DNA of 58,316 bases from Streptomyces sp. DH37. Its GTDB lineage: Bacteria; Actinomycetota; Actinomycetes; Streptomycetales; Streptomycetaceae. The notes beneath the pieces are model-generated. The model worked only from the letters and a program-made list of their open reading frames with translations, ran no database searches and was not told where the DNA came from. The stretch spans positions 1 through 58,316 of the forward strand of contig NZ_JARVKV010000039.1 in the NCBI RefSeq assembly GCF_029813835.1. Reading direction: 5' to 3'. This document shows positions 49,142-57,235 of this stretch, piece after piece; the stretch's first letter is position 1, and the number at the start of each line of letters is the position of its first letter. The translations under genes and the position numbers were made by a program.

Positions 49142-50061
49142 TCGGTGCGGCCGGGCCGGTCGGTGCGGCCGGGCACCGTGTGCGCCGGCTCCGCGTGTCC
49201 CGGCTCCGCGGAACCGGCCGGGGGCGCGGAACCGGCCGCGGCGGCGGGCCCGTCCGCCGGGTGCGGGGCCAGCAGCGGCAGCCCCGCCGCCAGCCGCTCC
49301 TCGCACAGCTCGGCCAGCCGCGCGTACCCGGCCGGGCCCATCAGCTCCGTCAGCTCCGGCCGGTACGAGACGTACACCGGCTCGCCCGCCCCGTGCGCCG
49401 ACGGCGCGCCCGTGCACCACCAGTGCAGGTCGTGGCCGCCCGGCCCCCAGCCGCGGCGGTCGTACTCGCCGATCGACACGTACAGCCGCTGCTCGCCGTC
49501 CGGCAGCTCCACCCACTCGAACGTCCGCCGGATCGGCAGCTGCCAGCACACGTCCGGCTTGGTCTCCAGCGGCTCGCGGCCCTCCTCCAGCGCCATCGTG
49601 TGCAGCGCGCACCCCATGCCGCCGGGGAAGCCGGGGCGGTTGAGGAAGATGCACGCGCCCTGGTGCAGCCGCGTCTGCCGCTCGCCGTCCTCGTTCACCT
49701 CGGCCCAGCCGCGCCCGGAGGTGCCCTCCGCGTGGAACTGCCAGTTCTCGGGCGTGAGCCGCGCCGCGTGCGCCGCCACGCGCTTCTCGTCGTCCTCGTC
49801 GGAGAAATGCGCGCCCAGCGTGCAGCAGCCGTCGCTGGCGCGCCCCTCGCGGATGCCCTGGCACCCCTGGCCGAAGACGCACCCCCAGCGGGAGGTCAGC
49901 CAGGTCAGGTCGCAGCGGAACACCTGCTCGTCGTCCGCCGGGTCCGGGAACTCCACCCACGCCCGGGCGTGGTCGAGCCCGACCTCCTCACCCGCGGCCC
50001 GCCGCTGCGCCCCGCCCGTGTTCCGGCCTTTGTCCGGCTTCACCGTCTTCGTCTTCGCCAC
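49138..50061 (-). CDS. Cysteine-rich protein, probable metal or Fe-S binder
   Basis: A 307-residue protein of unknown function. The core has a dense cysteine pattern (FRCDLTW, GCVFGQGCQG, DGCCTLG, then ACIFLNRPGFPGGMGCAL, DVCWQLP and WWCTG), reminiscent of YkgJ-type zinc/iron-chelating proteins. The start is basic (MAKTKTVKPDKGRNTGG) and the C terminus is Pro/Ala-rich. The GTG has a leaderless hexamer 6 nt upstream. The stop TAG shares the tetranucleotide CTAG with the stop of the convergent BACON-type gene. Confidence 0.75.
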   Translation of the reverse strand: MAKTKTVKPDKGRNTGGAQRRAAGEEVGLDHARAWVEFPDPADDEQVFRCDLTWLTSRWGCVFGQGCQGIREGRASDGCCTLGAHFSDEDDEKRVAAHAARLTPENWQFHAEGTSGRGWAEVNEDGERQTRLHQGACIFLNRPGFPGGMGCALHTMALEEGREPLETKPDVCWQLPIRRTFEWVELPDGEQRLYVSIGEYDRRGWGPGGHDLHWWCTGAPSAHGAGEPVYVSYRPELTELMGPAGYARLAELCEERLAAGLPLLAPHPADGPAAAAGSAPPAGSAEPGHAEPAHTVPGRTDRPGRTD

Positions 50062-50067
50062 GTCCCC

Positions 50068-50073
50068 AGGGTA
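50068..50073 (-). promoter_or_regulatory. -10-like hexamer, leaderless promoter
   Basis: On the minus strand TACCCT ends 6 nt before the GTG at 50061. Confidence 0.45.
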
Positions 50074-50113
50074 TGCACCGCGGACCCGGCTCCAGGTCAC
50101 CGCCCGGCCGCAG

Positions 50114-50119
50114 TAGCGT
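50114..50119 (+). promoter_or_regulatory. -10-like hexamer, leaderless promoter
   Basis: TAGCGT ends 8 nt before the ATG at 50128; together with the minus-strand hexamer at 50068 it gives a compact 66-bp divergent promoter. Confidence 0.4.
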
Positions 50120-50127
50120 GGCTCCCC

Positions 50128-51069
50128 ATGAGACTCGGTGTCCTCGACGTGGGTTCCAACACCGTTCACCTCCTGGTGGTGGACGCGCATCGCGGTGCCC
50201 GCCCCCTGCCCGCCTACTCCCACAAGGCGGAGCTGCGCCTGGCCGAACTCCTCGACGACGAGGGGGCCATAAGCCCCACGGGCGTCGAGAGGCTCGCCGC
50301 CACCGTCCAGGAGGCGCTGGTCGTCGCCGAGGACAAGGGCGTGGAGGACCTGCTGCCGTTCGCCACCTCCGCCGTACGGGACGCCGCCAACGCCGACCAC
50401 GTGCTGGAGCGGGTGGCGGCCGTCACGGGCGTGGAGCTGAAGGTGCTCTCCGGCGAGGACGAGGCGCGGCTGACCTTCCTGGCCGCCCGCCGCTGGTTCG
50501 GCTGGTCGGCCGGACGGCTGCTGGTCCTGGACATCGGCGGCGGCTCGCTGGAGATCGCGTACGGCATCGACGAGCAGCCCGACGCCGCCGCCTCGCTGCC
50601 GCTGGGCGCGGGCCGCCTCACCAACTCCTGGCTGCCCGGCGATCCGCCCGACCCCGCCGACGTCCGCGCGCTGCGCCGCCACGTGCGGCACGGGATCGCC
50701 CGGGTCGTCGGCGACTTCAGCCGGCTGAGCGCCCCCGACCACGTGGTCGCCACCTCCAAGACCTTCAAGCAGCTCGCCAGGCTGGCCGGCGCCCCCCGCT
50801 CCGCCGACGGCCCCTACGCGCAGCGCGAGCTGGCCCGCGCGTCGCTGGAGGAGTGGGTGCCCAAACTCGCCGCCATGCCCACCGCCGAGCGCGCCGCCCT
50901 CCCGGGCGTCTCCGAGGGCCGGGCCCGGCAGCTGCTGGCGGGCGCGCTGGTCGCGGAGGGCGCCATGGACCTCTTCGGCGTGGACCGGCTGGAGATCTGC
51001 CCCTGGGCGCTGCGCGAGGGCGTCATCCTGCGCCGGCTGGACGCCCTCTCCGGCAACGGGGCGCCGTGA
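50128..51069 (+). CDS. Ppx/GppA-family phosphatase
   Basis: ASKHA-fold exopolyphosphatase/guanosine pentaphosphatase. The 313-residue product shows phosphate-1 RLGVLDVGSNTVHLLVVD, the catalytic region FATSAVRDAAN and LSGEDEARLTF, and phosphate-2 LVLDIGGGSLEIAYG. The C-terminal HD domain of long Ppx proteins is absent, so it is the short actinobacterial form acting on polyphosphate or (p)ppGpp precursors; which one cannot be told. The start has a leaderless-type hexamer 8 nt upstream. Confidence 0.92.
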   Translation: MRLGVLDVGSNTVHLLVVDAHRGARPLPAYSHKAELRLAELLDDEGAISPTGVERLAATVQEALVVAEDKGVEDLLPFATSAVRDAANADHVLERVAAVTGVELKVLSGEDEARLTFLAARRWFGWSAGRLLVLDIGGGSLEIAYGIDEQPDAAASLPLGAGRLTNSWLPGDPPDPADVRALRRHVRHGIARVVGDFSRLSAPDHVVATSKTFKQLARLAGAPRSADGPYAQRELARASLEEWVPKLAAMPTAERAALPGVSEGRARQLLAGALVAEGAMDLFGVDRLEICPWALREGVILRRLDALSGNGAP

Positions 51070-51131
51070 CCTTCCCCACACCCCGCCCCGCACGCCGCCC
51101 CACGGCCCCCGTACTGCCGTCCCGCGCGCCG

Positions 51132-51137
51132 TAGGCT
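51132..51137 (+). promoter_or_regulatory. -10-like hexamer, leaderless promoter
   Basis: TAGGCT ends 7 nt before the GTG at 51145, a textbook spacing for a leaderless transcript; no ribosome-binding site is present. Confidence 0.55.
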
Positions 51138-51144
51138 GTTCTGC

Positions 51145-51969
51145 GTGGTCGATCCAGAGCTGTCCCTCCCGGCGCCGAAGGTCGCCCTCTCCACGGCCTC
51201 CGTCTACCCGGAGACCACGGCGACGGCCTTCGAGATCGCCGCGCGCCTCGGCTACGACGGGGTGGAGGTCATGGTGTGGACCGACCCGGTCAGCCAGGAC
51301 ATCGAGGCCCTGCGCAGGCTCTCCGACTTCCACGGCGTCCCCGTCCTGGCCGTCCACGCCCCCTGCCTGCTGATCACCCAGCGCGTGTGGTCCAAGGACC
51401 CCTGGACCAAGCTCCAGCGCTCCCGCGAGGCCGCCGAGAAGCTGGGCGCGAGCACGGTCGTGGTGCATCCGCCGTTCCGCTGGCAGCGCGCCTACGCCCG
51501 GGAGTTCGTCCGCGGCGTGTGGCGGATGGCGGACGAGACCGACGTCCGCTTCGCCGTCGAGAACATGTACCCCTGGCGCTACCGCGACCGCGAGATGCTC
51601 GCGTACGCCCCCGCCTGGGACCCGACCGAGGACGACTACCGCCACTTCACCCTCGACCTCTCCCACACCGCCACCGCCCGCAACGACACCCTGGCGATGG
51701 TGGACCGCATGGGCGACCGCCTGGCGCACGTCCACATCGCCGACGGCAACGGCTCCGGCAAGGACGAGCACCTCGTCCCCGGGCGCGGCGGCCAGCCCTG
51801 CGCCGAGGTGCTGGCGCGCCTGGCGGCGAGCGGTTTCGACGGGCACGTGGTGGTCGAGGTCAACACCCGCCGCGCGATGTCGTCGGCCGAGCGCGAGGCC
51901 GACCTCGCCGAGGCCCTGGCCTTCACCCGCCTCCACCTGGTCCCCGCGCACCGGACGGCCGGGCCGTGA
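51145..51969 (+). CDS. Sugar phosphate isomerase/epimerase-type TIM barrel
   Basis: A 274-residue AP-endonuclease-2-type TIM barrel. Expected metal ligands can be picked out: His in VLAVHAPC and VVVHPPFRW, Glu in FAVENMYPW, Asp and His in FTLDLSHT and LAHVHIADG, and Glu in VVVEVN. The family covers sugar isomerases/epimerases and endonuclease IV; the substrate is unknown. Its stop overlaps the next gene's GTG (GTGA), so a TetR regulator is translated in step with it. Confidence 0.88.
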   Translation: MVDPELSLPAPKVALSTASVYPETTATAFEIAARLGYDGVEVMVWTDPVSQDIEALRRLSDFHGVPVLAVHAPCLLITQRVWSKDPWTKLQRSREAAEKLGASTVVVHPPFRWQRAYAREFVRGVWRMADETDVRFAVENMYPWRYRDREMLAYAPAWDPTEDDYRHFTLDLSHTATARNDTLAMVDRMGDRLAHVHIADGNGSGKDEHLVPGRGGQPCAEVLARLAASGFDGHVVVEVNTRRAMSSAEREADLAEALAFTRLHLVPAHRTAGP

Positions 51970-52697
51970 GCGGACGGGAGGCCGGCGCCCGGTCCGCGGG
52001 GAGCGGGGCGCGCCCGGCGCGCCGCCGCGGCCGCCCCACGTCGGCCGACCGCGCCGCGGCCGGGGAGGCGGCGCGCGACCGCATCCTGGCCTCGGCCCGC
52101 GCGGAGTTCGCCGAGCGCGGCTACGACAAGGCGTCCATCCGCTCCATCGCCCGCGGCGCCGAGGTGGACCCGGCACTGGTCCACCACTACTTCGGCACCA
52201 AGGAGCAGGTCTTCGGGGCCGCCGTCGAGGTCTCCTTCGCCCCCGTCGGCGAGGGCCTGGACAACCTGGCCCCGCGCGGCCCCGGGGACCTCGGCGACCT
52301 CGGCCGGCAGCTCGTCCGCTTCTTCCTGGGCGTCTGGGAGGACCCGGCCACCCGCGCGCCCCTGCTGGCCGTCGTCCGCTCGGCACTCAACAACGAGACC
52401 GCCGCCCGGATCCTCCGCGGCATGGTGACGCGGCAGCTCATGGCCCGGGTGGCCCAGGGCCTGGACGCCCCGGACCGGGAGCTGCGGGTGGAGCTGGCCG
52501 CCGCGCAGCTGGTGGGCACGGCGATCCTGCGGTACGTCGTCGGTGTCGAGCCGCTGGCCTCCGCGGACCCCGAGGAGCTGGCCGCCCGCCTCGCGCCGGT
52601 CGTCCAGCACCATCTGACCGGCCCGGCCGGAGCCCCCGAAGCTCCTGAAGCCCCCGGAGCCCCCGGACCGGCCGGCGGTCACCCGCGCGGGGTGTGA
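51966..52697 (+). CDS. TetR-family transcriptional regulator
   Basis: A 243-residue protein with a disordered Arg/Ala-rich N terminus, then the TetR HTH (ILASARAEFAERGYDKASIR, SIARGAEVDPALVHHYFGTKEQVF) and a ligand domain (LVRFFLGVWEDPATRAPLLAV; TAARILRGMVTRQLMARVA) of the TetR_C type with QLVGTAILRYVVGVEPL. The C terminus ends in Ala-Pro-Glu repeats. Overlap with the isomerase gene suggests that it controls that gene or its effector pathway. It lies directly before ilvD. Confidence 0.9.
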   Translation: MSGREAGARSAGSGARPARRRGRPTSADRAAAGEAARDRILASARAEFAERGYDKASIRSIARGAEVDPALVHHYFGTKEQVFGAAVEVSFAPVGEGLDNLAPRGPGDLGDLGRQLVRFFLGVWEDPATRAPLLAVVRSALNNETAARILRGMVTRQLMARVAQGLDAPDRELRVELAAAQLVGTAILRYVVGVEPLASADPEELAARLAPVVQHHLTGPAGAPEAPEAPGAPGPAGGHPRGV

Positions 52698-52757
52698 TCC
52701 CACCACCCCCCATGTCTTACGATCCGGACTTTTCGTCCAGATCTTGAGCGGGAGGCG

Positions 52758-52763
52758 TACGCT
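52758..52763 (+). promoter_or_regulatory. -10-like hexamer upstream of ilvD
   Basis: TACGCT would give a start near 52770 and a leader of about 58 nt holding an ATG (52772), a hairpin (52782-52797, GACCGT/ACGGTC) and the GAAGGAG ribosome-binding site. Confidence 0.4.
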
Positions 52764-52771
52764 CGACAGCC

Positions 52772-52840
52772 ATGGCCCGAAGACCGTGCCCACGGTCATT
52801 CCACGGTTCACGAAGGAGTGGAGCACCATGCCCCAGCTGA
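52772..52840 (+). other. Upstream open reading frame overlapping the ilvD start
   Basis: An ATG 8 nt after the -10-like hexamer opens a 22-codon frame (MARRPCPRSFHG...) that ends in TGA 13 nt inside ilvD, in another frame. It contains the rare codon AGA and no Ile, Val or Leu codons, so it is not a classical attenuator. It may be fortuitous. Confidence 0.25.
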
Positions 52841-54666
52841 GGTCCCGCACCGTCACCCACGGCCGCAACATGGCGGGTGCCCGCGCCCTCCTGCGGGCCG
52901 CCGGCGTAGCGCGCGAGGACTTCGGCAAGCCGATCGTCGCGGTGGCCAACAGCTTCACCGAGTTCGTGCCCGGGCACACCCACCTCCAGCCGGTCGGCCG
53001 GATCGTCAGCGAGGCGATCAAGGAGGCGGGCGGCGTCCCCCGCGAGTTCAACTCCATCGCCGTGGACGACGGCATCGCCATGGGCCACGGCGGCATGCTC
53101 TACTCCCTGCCCTCCCGCGACCTGATCGCGGACTCCGTGGAGTACATGGTCGAGGCCCACTGCGCCGACGCCCTGATCTGCATCTCCAACTGCGACAAGA
53201 TCACGCCGGGCATGCTGATGGCCGCGATGCGCCTGAACATCCCGACCGTCTTCGTCTCCGGCGGCCCGATGGAGTCCGGCCGCGCCACCCTCGTCGACGG
53301 CACGGTCCGCAAGCTCGACCTGATCAGCGCGATCGCCGACTCGGCCAACGACGCCGTCTCCGACGAGGACATGGCCCTCATCGAGGAGAACGCCTGCCCC
53401 ACCTGCGGCTCCTGCTCGGGCATGTTCACCGCCAACTCGATGAACTGCCTCACCGAGGCCATCGGCCTCTCCCTCCCCGGCAACGGCTCGGTCCTGGCCA
53501 CCCACACCGCCCGCCGGGCGCTGTACGAGGCCGCCGGCCGCACCGTCGTGGAGATCACCAAGCGCCACTACGAGCAGGACGACGCCACCGTCCTGCCGCG
53601 CGCCGTCGGCTCCCGGGCCGCCTTCGAGAACGCCATGGCCCTCGACATCGCCATGGGCGGCTCCACCAACACGATCCTGCACCTGCTCGCCGCCGCGCAG
53701 GAGGCCGAGCTGGACTTCACGCTGCCCGACATCGACGCCATCTCGCGCCGTGTGCCGTGCCTGTCCAAGGTCGCGCCCAACGGCTCGTACTACATGGAGG
53801 ACGTCCACCGGGCCGGCGGCATCCCCGCCATCCTGGGCGAGCTGTACCGCGCGGGCCTGCTCAACGAGGACGTCCACACCGTCCACTCCGACTCCCTGGC
53901 CGAGTGGCTCAAGACCTGGGACATCCGCGGCGGCTCCCCGTCCCCCGAGGCCGTCGAGCTGTTCCACGCCGCTCCCGGCTGCGTCCGCTCCGCCAGCGCC
54001 TTCTCGCAGTCCGAGCGCTGGGAGTCCCTGGACACCGACGCCGCCGGGGGCTGCATCCGCGACGTGGCGCACGCCTACTCCAGGGACGGCGGCCTGGCCG
54101 TCCTCCACGGCAACGTCGCCGTCGACGGCTGCGTGGTGAAGACCGCGGGCGTCGACGAGTCCGTCCTGACCTTCACCGGTCCGGCCGTGGTCTGCGAGTC
54201 GCAGGAGGAGGCCGTCGAGAAGATCCTCGGCAAGCGGGTCAAGGAGGGCGACGTCGTCGTCATCCGCTACGAGGGCCCCAAGGGCGGTCCGGGCATGCAG
54301 GAGATGCTCTACCCGACCTCGTTCCTCAAGGGCCGCGGCCTGGGCGCCAAGTGCGCGCTGATCACCGACGGCCGCTTCTCCGGCGGCACCTCGGGCCTGT
54401 CCATCGGCCACGTCTCCCCGGAGGCGGCCGCGGGCGGCACCATCGCCCTGGTCGAGGACGGCGACCTGATCAGCATCGACATCCCCGGCCGCACCATCGA
54501 GCTGAAGGTGGACGAGGCCACCCTCGCCGCCCGCCGCGAGGCGCTCGGCGGCCGGTACGCCCCGGTGGCGCGCGAACGCAAGGTCTCCACCGCGCTGCGC
54601 GCGTACGCGGCCATGGCCACCAGCGCCGACAAGGGCGCGGTGCGGGACGTCACCAAGCTCGGCTGA
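52828..54666 (+). CDS. ilvD: Dihydroxy-acid dehydratase
   Basis: Dehydrates 2,3-dihydroxy-isovalerate (valine/leucine and pantothenate branch) and 2,3-dihydroxy-3-methylvalerate (isoleucine). The 612-residue product has iron-sulfur ligands C122 (SNCDKITPG) and C196 with neighbours C190 and C193 (CPTCGSCSGMFTAN), and the C-terminal CALITDGRFSGGTSG. The 2Fe-2S-type PCN motif near residue 50 is replaced by VPGHTH, so it follows the E. coli [4Fe-4S] form. The start follows GAAGGAG. From memory it matches E. coli IlvD closely over its length. Confidence 0.97.
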   Translation: MPQLRSRTVTHGRNMAGARALLRAAGVAREDFGKPIVAVANSFTEFVPGHTHLQPVGRIVSEAIKEAGGVPREFNSIAVDDGIAMGHGGMLYSLPSRDLIADSVEYMVEAHCADALICISNCDKITPGMLMAAMRLNIPTVFVSGGPMESGRATLVDGTVRKLDLISAIADSANDAVSDEDMALIEENACPTCGSCSGMFTANSMNCLTEAIGLSLPGNGSVLATHTARRALYEAAGRTVVEITKRHYEQDDATVLPRAVGSRAAFENAMALDIAMGGSTNTILHLLAAAQEAELDFTLPDIDAISRRVPCLSKVAPNGSYYMEDVHRAGGIPAILGELYRAGLLNEDVHTVHSDSLAEWLKTWDIRGGSPSPEAVELFHAAPGCVRSASAFSQSERWESLDTDAAGGCIRDVAHAYSRDGGLAVLHGNVAVDGCVVKTAGVDESVLTFTGPAVVCESQEEAVEKILGKRVKEGDVVVIRYEGPKGGPGMQEMLYPTSFLKGRGLGAKCALITDGRFSGGTSGLSIGHVSPEAAAGGTIALVEDGDLISIDIPGRTIELKVDEATLAARREALGGRYAPVARERKVSTALRAYAAMATSADKGAVRDVTKLG

Positions 54667-54722
54667 CCCTCTCCGGGTCCTCCGGGCCCCCGGCGGAACG
54701 CCTCCGGGGACCCGCATACCCG

Positions 54723-54728
54723 CATAAT
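54723..54728 (+). promoter_or_regulatory. -10-like hexamer, leaderless promoter
   Basis: CATAAT ends 7 nt before the ATG at 54736; no ribosome-binding site. Confidence 0.55.
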
Positions 54729-54735
54729 CGACACC

Positions 54736-55242
54736 ATGAGCGAGAAGCGGGAGCGCCCCGAGCCCGAGCCGATCCGGTTCTACGGCACCACCTGGGTGGA
54801 CCACTCCGGTGGCTACCGCCTGCGCCGGGCCGGGCTCGGGCTCGGGGCGCTGCTGCTCGCCGCCGGCGGCGCGTACGTGCTGCGGCTGGTGTACGAGGGG
54901 AGCACCTTCGGGGACGGCGGCGTGGTCGGCGTCCTGCTCGTGGTCGTCCTGGGCCTGTCCAGCTCCATGGCCTTCAGCCGCACCTTCACCGACTACACCC
55001 GCGATCCGGACGACGTCCGCTCCGACGACGCGGCGATGCGCCCGATCAAGATCGTCGGCTTCCTCGGCGTCCTGCTCGCCTACGCCGCCCGCAGCCTGGT
55101 CGAGGCGCCCGGCGAGAAGCGGCTGCGCGCCGGGTACGACCGTGCCGTGGCGCGGTACGAGCGCCGCGACGCCGCCCGCGCCGCCCGCCGCGGCAACCCC
55201 GCCGCCCGGCGCGGTTCCGGCCGCCCCGGGCGCAAGCGCTGA
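54736..55242 (+). CDS. Small membrane protein with basic C terminus
   Basis: A 168-residue protein: a cytoplasmic start with WVDHSGGYRLRRAGL, membrane segments at LGLGALLLAAGGAYVLRLV, GVVGVLLVVVLGLSSSMAFS and KIVGFLGVLLAYAARSLV, and a strongly basic tail (ARAARRGNPAARRGSGRPG). Automated annotation sometimes calls such proteins EamA/RhaT transporters, but the sequence is too short for that, so I call it unknown. The leaderless hexamer supports the start. A strong terminator follows within about 130 bp. Confidence 0.78.
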   Translation: MSEKRERPEPEPIRFYGTTWVDHSGGYRLRRAGLGLGALLLAAGGAYVLRLVYEGSTFGDGGVVGVLLVVVLGLSSSMAFSRTFTDYTRDPDDVRSDDAAMRPIKIVGFLGVLLAYAARSLVEAPGEKRLRAGYDRAVARYERRDAARAARRGNPAARRGSGRPGRKR

Positions 55243-55367
55243 CGGTGGTGAACCGGGGCGTGTGAGAGCACCGCGCGCCCCTCCTGCGACAGGCGCCCCC
55301 GGTAGCACCCCCGACAGCGCTCTCGACGCCCCGGCACTCCCGGCCACACCCCCGTCCGCCCTCGTCC

Positions 55368-55396
55368 GCCCCCGTCCGCCCCCGGACGGGGGCTTT
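55368..55396 (+). terminator. Hairpin terminator upstream of the ABC genes
   Basis: GCCCCCGTCCG and CGGACGGGGGC (11 bp) enclose CCCC and are followed by TTTCGC. It ends the membrane-protein transcript. Confidence 0.75.
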
Positions 55397-55443
55397 CGCA
55401 TGCCCGGCCCGCTCCGCGCTTGACGGCCCCGGCGGCCCGGGAG

Positions 55444-55449
55444 CATTAT
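55444..55449 (+). promoter_or_regulatory. -10-like hexamer, leaderless promoter of the ABC operon
   Basis: CATTAT ends 7 nt before the ATG at 55457 and lies next to the operator-like palindrome. Confidence 0.5.
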
Positions 55450-55465
55450 TCAACACATGATGAAT
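55448..55465. promoter_or_regulatory. Operator-like palindrome over the ABC start codon
   Basis: ATTCA (55448-55452) and TGAAT (55461-55465) with inner CA/TG pairs give a 14 of 18 match to a perfect palindrome, of the ATTCAACA type that I recall from TetR-controlled ABC exporters. It overlaps both the -10 element and the ATG. Confidence 0.5.
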
Positions 55466-56212
55466 TCCACTGCGGCACCGGCCATCCGAGCCGACGGCCT
55501 CACCGTCGTCCGCGGTGGCCGCACCGTCATCGACGACCTCTCCTTCGAGGTCCCCCGCTCCACCGTCACCGGCCTGCTGGGCCCCAGCGGCTGCGGCAAG
55601 TCCACGCTGATGCGCGCCGTCGTCGGCACCCAGGCGAAGGTCACCGGCACCCTCGACGTGCTCGGCCGCCCGGCCGGGGCCGCGCCGCTGCGCTCCCGCG
55701 TCGGATACGTCACCCAGACCGCCTCCGTCTACACCGACCTGACCGCCCGGCAGAACCTGGAGTACTTCGCCGCCGTCCTGGGCCTGCCCCGCGCCGACCA
55801 CCGCGACCGGGTCGAACGCGCCCTGGCCGACGTCGACCTCACCTCCCACGCCGACGTCCTCGCCGGGAACCTCTCCGGCGGGCAGCTCTCCCGGGTCTCC
55901 CTGGCCGTCGCCCTGCTCGGCTCCCCCGAACTGCTCGTCCTCGACGAGCCCACCGTCGGCCTCGACCCCGTCCTCCGCCGCGACCTGTGGGACCTCTTCC
56001 ACCGCCTCGCCCGCGAGCGCGGCACCACCCTGCTCGTCTCGTCCCACGTCATGGACGAGGCCGACCGCTGCGAGCGCCTGCTGCTGATGCGCGCCGGCCG
56101 CCTCCTCGCCGACGACACCCCCGGCGCCCTGCGCGCCCGCACCCGCGCCGGAACCGTCGAGGACGCCTTCCTGCACCTGGTCGGGACCGCCCGGGAGGAG
56201 GAGGCCCGATGA
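55457..56212 (+). CDS. ABC transporter ATP-binding protein (drug-export type)
   Basis: A 251-residue nucleotide-binding protein: Walker A GPSGCGKST, Q-loop VTQTASVYTDLT, signature LSGGQLSRV, Walker B LLVLDEPTVGLD and the H-loop SSHVMDE. It resembles the DrrA/CcmA subgroup, which exports drugs or lipids. The permease gene overlaps its stop (ATGA). The start is probably leaderless. ATG 55460 is possible. No regulator gene adjoins; the nearest TetR gene is 2.7 kb upstream. Confidence 0.92.
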   Translation: MMNSTAAPAIRADGLTVVRGGRTVIDDLSFEVPRSTVTGLLGPSGCGKSTLMRAVVGTQAKVTGTLDVLGRPAGAAPLRSRVGYVTQTASVYTDLTARQNLEYFAAVLGLPRADHRDRVERALADVDLTSHADVLAGNLSGGQLSRVSLAVALLGSPELLVLDEPTVGLDPVLRRDLWDLFHRLARERGTTLLVSSHVMDEADRCERLLLMRAGRLLADDTPGALRARTRAGTVEDAFLHLVGTAREEEAR

Positions 56213-56946
56213 ACGCCCTGCGCACCCTGGCCACCGCCCGCCGCGTACTGCGCCAGCTCGGCCACGACCCCCGCACGATCGCGCTGCTGCTGCTCGTCCC
56301 CGTGCTGCTGATCGTCCTGCTCCACTACGTCTACGTCGACGACCCCGGACTCTTCGACCGCATCGGCGCCTCGCTGCTCGGCGTCTTCCCGATGATCACG
56401 ATGTTCCTGGTCACCTCCATCGCCACCCTGCGCGAACGCACCTCGGGCACGCTGGAGCGCCTGCTGTCCATGCCGCTGGGCAGGACGGACCTGGTCCTGG
56501 GCTACGCCCTGGCCTTCGGACTGCTGGCCGTCGCCCAGGCCGCCCTGGCCACCGGCGTGACGATCTGGTTCCTGGACCTGGACTTCGCGGGCTCGCCCTG
56601 GCTGCTGCTGCTCATCGCCCTGCTCGACGCCCTGCTCGGCACGGCGCTGGGCCTGTTCGTCTCCGCCTTCGCCGCCACCGAGTTCCAGGCCGTCCAGTTC
56701 ATGCCCGCCCTGATCCTCCCGCAGCTCCTGCTCTGCGGCCTGCTCGCCCCGCGCGACACCATGCAGCCCGTCCTGGAGGCCGTCTCGAACGTCCTGCCCC
56801 TGTCGTACGCGGTGGACGGCATGAACGAGGTCCTGCGCAGTCCCGACGTCACCGGCGACCTCGTCCGCGACATCGTGGTCGTCGCTGGCAGCGCCCTCCT
56901 CGTCCTGCTCCTCGGCGCGGCCACCCTCCGCCGCCGCACGCCCTGA
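56209..56946 (+). CDS. ABC-2 type transporter permease
   Basis: A 245-residue membrane protein with six predicted helices (starting TIALLLLVPVLLIVLLHYV) and the ABC-2 loop TLRERTSGTLERLLSMPLGR, typical of DrrB/NodJ-like permeases. Later segments are PALILPQLLLCGLLAP and LLPLSYAVDGMNEVL-like (written VLPLSYAVDGMNEV). It forms the transporter with the ATP-binding protein encoded just upstream. A long inverted repeat follows the stop. Confidence 0.9.
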   Translation: MNALRTLATARRVLRQLGHDPRTIALLLLVPVLLIVLLHYVYVDDPGLFDRIGASLLGVFPMITMFLVTSIATLRERTSGTLERLLSMPLGRTDLVLGYALAFGLLAVAQAALATGVTIWFLDLDFAGSPWLLLLIALLDALLGTALGLFVSAFAATEFQAVQFMPALILPQLLLCGLLAPRDTMQPVLEAVSNVLPLSYAVDGMNEVLRSPDVTGDLVRDIVVVAGSALLVLLLGAATLRRRTP

Positions 56947-56950
56947 CCCC

Positions 56951-57000
56951 CGCGGTGGCCGTCCGCGTGCGGAGGCCGCCGGGCGCGGACGGCCACCGCG
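56951..57000 (+). terminator. Perfect 17-bp inverted repeat after the ABC permease gene
   Basis: CGCGGTGGCCGTCCGCG (56951-56967) and its exact complement (56984-57000) enclose a 16-nt loop that is itself GC-rich. It begins 4 bp past the stop codon. Probable terminator. Confidence 0.7.
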
Positions 57001-57235
57001 CGCGGATCGTCCACGTGGAAGGCGGTGCGGAAGGCGCCCGAGCCGCCCCGCCTCCGCCCCGGACGCCGTCCGCCCCGGCGAACCCGCCGAACGTCAACCC
57101 GAACCCGGTCGTCCGCCTGTACCCGGAGGCGGAGGTGCGACCGCCAGATGGACGGTTCGGCGGCCCCGCCGCTCCGAGTGCGAGGATGGCGGCGCAGCAC
57201 CGCACGCACTGGACCCGGACAAGGTGAGCCGTCCC

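Noticed and set aside
47659..51069. 1136-codon plus-strand frame spanning the BACON-type gene, the cysteine-rich gene and ppx
   Set aside because: Only the part from 50128 is real (Ppx/GppA). The upstream part is out of frame with the BACON-type gene and Arg/Pro-rich.
49138..52386. 1082-codon minus-strand frame
   Set aside because: Only the part from 50061 down to 49138 has real protein features (Cys-rich). The rest is antisense to ppx, the isomerase and TetR genes.
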